Virus record (IMG/VR): IMGVR_UViG_3300025087_000311
Location: 1-22,532 of that record
Length of the DNA: 22,532 bases
Direction: 5' to 3' (one strand)
From: a virus
Shown: positions 21,338-22,532 of the stretch, piece by piece
How positions within the stretch are numbered: position 1 is the first letter of the stretch
How the letters are laid out: the number at the start of each line of letters is the position of its first letter
Notes under the pieces: model-generated
Seen by the model: the letters and a program-made list of their open reading frames with translations, nothing else
Database searches by the model: none
Told to the model about the DNA's origin: nothing
Position numbers and translations under genes: made by a program

Positions 21338-22532
21338 TGGGATCAGATACATATCAATCAAAAATAGCAGATCCGCAGATATTAGGACCTCAGACTAGTG
21401 TACTTGATCTTCGTTATCTAAAACTTGACCAAACCACCCCCCAAACTATAGTCAATGGCGCACCGATATTTAATGCTGGACTAGTTTCAAATGATGATGT
21501 TGCTATTGGATTATCCACAGCATTAGCAAGATTACACGTCAAGGGCACGAATTCGCTTGCTACGATTGACACGACTAATCTACTTACTGCGGATGGGGCT
21601 TTTGATACATCTACTGGCTGGACAATAGGGGCTGGCTGGACAATAGGAAGTGGAGTCGCAACTCATGCAACGGGTAATACTGCTACACTGAGTGGTACCT
21701 CAACTGCGAATACTATTTTAAAAGAATATCAAATCATATTCACTGTAGCAGTCACTACCGCTGGTTCGGGTTTTTCTGTATCACTTGGTGGTAAGGATGC
21801 CGGACAAGTATTCTCGACAGCCGGCACAAAAACTATATATGTACATCCTACAGCTACGACTGGGACGTTATTATTCACGCCTGGTAGTGGTGGTACATTT
21901 GTTGGAACAATTGACAATGTTCAAATCTATGAGGTCTTGTCATCAGATCCGGATGTTATTTTTGAAAATGACGATGGGACTGCCAATTCTATTGAATTTA
22001 GGGCAGGTGGTTCAGGAACTAATTCCCTATTCATAGGTAAGGATGCTGGGAAATTTAATACTAATGTGGGGGGCGGGAATAGGGGACAATTTAATACTTT
22101 CGTCGGTGTTGAAGCTGGGTTTTTCAATGTGACAGGCGATAAAAATACTTGTTTAGGGTATCGCGCTGGATATTCTTTAACTCATTTTGATGGTTCTGCC
22201 ACAAACGATTCAAATACCCTAATAGGATATAATGCAGGTCGCAATATCACGACTGGTTATAATAATAACGCTTACGGTTCTAATGCAGGATTCAATATTA
22301 CGACTGGAAGTGACAATATGTGTTTTGGAAAAAATTCCTTAATTCAGACGACGACTGGTTCTTTTAATACAGCAATAGGTACAACTGCAGGGAATAGTAA
22401 TACTACAGGAAGTAGTAATATATTTATTGGATATCAAGCAGGCTACAGGCAAACGACAACATCAAACCTGCTAATTTTTGACAATCAAGTAAGGGCTAAT
22501 GTCACTATAGAGTCTACCAATGCAATTTTGTA
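21337..22532 (+). CDS. Tail fibre with YadA-like repeats, truncated by window end
   Basis: An open frame of at least 398 codons from ATG 21337 to the right edge with no stop, so the 3' end is missing. The N-terminus has a fibre-attachment style (VLDLRYLKLDQTTPQTIVNG) followed by VAIGLSTALARLHVKG (about 57-72), a form frequent at the head of fibre stalks. A Trp/Gly-rich module with the direct repeat GWTIGAGWTIGSG (about 100-112) follows. From about 229 on, the frame has short repeats of the type NT.IG..AG...TTG, as in YadA-like trimeric heads. It ends with IFDNQVRANVTIESTNA, which often precedes a C-terminal chaperone domain. It probably binds the host surface. Start overlaps the previous stop by one base. 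Confidence 0.75.
   Translation, partial: MGSDTYQSKIADPQILGPQTSVLDLRYLKLDQTTPQTIVNGAPIFNAGLVSNDDVAIGLSTALARLHVKGTNSLATIDTTNLLTADGAFDTSTGWTIGAGWTIGSGVATHATGNTATLSGTSTANTILKEYQIIFTVAVTTAGSGFSVSLGGKDAGQVFSTAGTKTIYVHPTATTGTLLFTPGSGGTFVGTIDNVQIYEVLSSDPDVIFENDDGTANSIEFRAGGSGTNSLFIGKDAGKFNTNVGGGNRGQFNTFVGVEAGFFNVTGDKNTCLGYRAGYSLTHFDGSATNDSNTLIGYNAGRNITTGYNNNAYGSNAGFNITTGSDNMCFGKNSLIQTTTGSFNTAIGTTAGNSNTTGSSNIFIGYQAGYRQTTTSNLLIFDNQVRANVTIESTNAIL

Noticed and set aside
1-22532. Tape-measure protein, tail sheath or tail tube genes
   Set aside because: No long coiled-coil tape-measure frame or tail-tube-like gene is seen; the only large helical/Gly-rich protein (18750-20732) looks like an internal virion protein.
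1-22532. CRISPR arrays, insertion sequences, integrase genes or recoded stop codons
   Set aside because: No spaced direct repeats, transposase or integrase frames were seen, and TAA, TAG and TGA all end genes at plausible positions.

Overview
The window reads as the structural and packaging half of a tailed bacteriophage (or prophage) genome. Every convincing gene is on the + strand. They run from terminase through portal, scaffold and capsid to adaptor, tail and fibre genes. I see no tape-measure protein, tail sheath or tail-tube gene. A long portal (about 815 residues), an adaptor/nozzle-like pair and three Gln/Ala/Gly-rich candidate internal virion proteins favour a short-tailed (podovirus-like) particle. 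The last fibre gene runs off the right edge, so the locus continues. The DNA is A+T-rich and all three stop codons end genes, so there is no sign of stop recoding. Most start codons lack a nearby Shine-Dalgarno sequence and follow a U/A-rich leader. I cannot name the host.

Layout: 27-2177 holds small and large terminase subunits, separated by a 441-base non-coding stretch with an operator-like palindrome, a sigma70-like promoter and an intrinsic terminator. 2254-5510 holds an unknown protein and the portal. 5529-6051 holds two small overlapping genes. 6130-8930 holds scaffold, candidate decoration protein and major capsid protein. 9047-13502 is an accessory virion block: beta-helix protein, two tiny Lys-rich proteins, a tandem pair of paralogues, a decapeptide-repeat protein and a large fibre with an SGNH/GDSL hydrolase. 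13521-17143 holds an adaptor-like protein, a nozzle/stabilisation-like protein and a tail protein. 17175-20732 holds three candidate internal/ejection proteins. 20737-22532 holds a small helical protein, a small beta protein and a YadA-like repeat fibre.

How it fits together: the terminase would thread DNA through the portal into a shell built by capsid and scaffold proteins and probably strengthened by the decoration protein. The adaptor and nozzle would close the head. Internal proteins would be ejected with the DNA, and the hydrolase fibre and repeat fibre would contact the host surface.

The most interesting signal is non-coding. Several structural genes (large terminase, portal, scaffold, decoration, capsid, beta-helix protein, Lys-rich protein, first internal protein) are preceded by an RNA-capable stem-loop ending about 20-36 nt before the start codon, then by an A/U-rich, SD-free leader. 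The elements differ greatly in sequence. They include a perfectly packed three-way junction, a 12-bp hairpin burying AGGAGG, mutually exclusive stems before the portal gene, and a 15-bp hairpin repeat present at three sites. This looks like a shared mRNA-processing, stabilisation or translation-control layout. No folding or homology search was run; these are readings by eye.
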